Assembly (NCBI RefSeq): GCF_004355225.1
Contig: NZ_CP037933.1
Coordinates: forward strand, 2,914,001 to 2,978,000
Length of the DNA stretch: 64,000 nucleotides
Direction of reading: 5' to 3'
Source of the DNA: Flavobacterium nackdongense
GTDB taxonomy: Bacteria > Bacteroidota > Bacteroidia > Flavobacteriales > Flavobacteriaceae
A program made the translations under genes and the position numbers. This document shows, piece by piece, positions 63,729 through 64,000 of this stretch (positions are counted from its first letter, which is position 1; every line of letters starts with the position of its first letter). The notes below the pieces were generated by a model. That model was not told the origin of the DNA, made no database searches, and saw nothing but the letters and a program-made list of their open reading frames with translations.

Positions 63729-64000
63729 ATGTATATAAAGAACCCTGTCATTGTGAAACATTTTATCTTACATAGTCAAAATATTAGTATTGTCCTCGCA
63801 TTGATTTTTTCTGTTAAAGTTACAAGTCAAATTAGCTCACCTCCCTCTTTCAGTTTGCAGGAAACTATTAATACAACTGGAAATAATTTAGCAGGTAGTT
63901 CTGGGTCAATTTCGTATTCAATTGGTCAAGTATTTTATACTGATATTGTACAGTCGGGAAAAAATGTGAGCCAAGGAGCTCAACATTATAATACGGATCA
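63729..64000 (+). CDS. Secreted protein, paralogue of the 62202-62732 product (3' end outside window)
   Basis: The frame is open to the right edge. After a hydrophobic signal segment (ISIVLALIFSVKVTSQ) comes the sequence LAGSSGSISYSIGQVFYTDI followed by VSQGAQHY. This parallels GTAGSVTYSIGQVFYTYI and VTQGIQQ of the divergent gene. The ATG at 63729 is used, but GTG at 63753 is in the same context (ATTGTGAAACATTT) as the GTG start of the paralogue and could be the real start. A T9SS domain would be expected beyond the edge. Confidence 0.72.
   Translation, partial: MYIKNPVIVKHFILHSQNISIVLALIFSVKVTSQISSPPSFSLQETINTTGNNLAGSSGSISYSIGQVFYTDIVQSGKNVSQGAQHYNTD

Noticed and set aside
1..64000. tRNA, rRNA, riboswitch or CRISPR array
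   Set aside because: None was recognised on either strand by eye; a covariance-model search was not possible.

Overview
The window looks like a Flavobacterium-type member of the Bacteroidota. The evidence is AT-rich DNA, a SusC/SusD pair, several type IX secretion (T9SS) sorting domains, lipoproteins with Bacteroidota-style lipoboxes, and -7 promoter elements of the TAnnTTTG(C) type in front of many genes. All calls come from reading the sequence and translations; no database search was run.

Layout. (1) 1-11939, plus strand: a polysaccharide utilisation locus. A SusC transporter (cut by the left edge), SusD and SusE-like lipoproteins are followed by two GH53-family proteins, a small T9SS-exported protein, a GH2 beta-galactosidase and an SGNH esterase. 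This content fits breakdown of pectic beta-1,4-galactan. (2) 12010-16390, minus strand: a LuxE-like acyl-protein synthetase relative and three T9SS-sorted proteins, two of them with clear intrinsic terminators. (3) 16671-26323, plus strand: a complete phosphate regulon: PhoB/PhoR-like two-component system, two OprO/OprP-like porins, PstS, PstC, PstA, PstB, PhoU. An array of five 11-bp repeats, very like a Pho box, lies in front of the second porin. (4) 26366-30890, minus strand: a PnuC-like transporter, two small membrane proteins and DNA polymerase I. (5) 31001-31585: a DUF433/DUF5615 toxin-antitoxin-like pair. (6) 31645-37254: an apparent SOS mutagenesis cassette, with a LexA-like XRE-S24 repressor divergent from a Y-family polymerase and a DnaE-type polymerase. 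(7) 37333-57243, minus strand: an exopolysaccharide cluster with initiating transferase, VanZ-like protein, Wzc, Wza, seven glycosyltransferases, two acetyltransferases, Wzy-like and Wzx-like proteins, and enzymes for UDP-glucuronate and UDP-xylose. (8) 58034-59101: an IS982-family insertion sequence with a doubled left end. (9) 59303-64000: three secreted proteins in one operon and, at the right edge, the start of a divergent paralogue.

Most unusual observation: a GC-rich palindromic repeat (about 33 bp) is inserted in frame in every DNA polymerase gene of the window (twice in polA, once each near the N-terminus of dinB and of the dnaE-type gene) and was seen in no other gene here. The second is the 11-bp-periodic Pho-box-like array. 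The third is the LexA-like operator between the S24 repressor and dinB, which ties the mutagenesis cassette to a self-cleaving switch.
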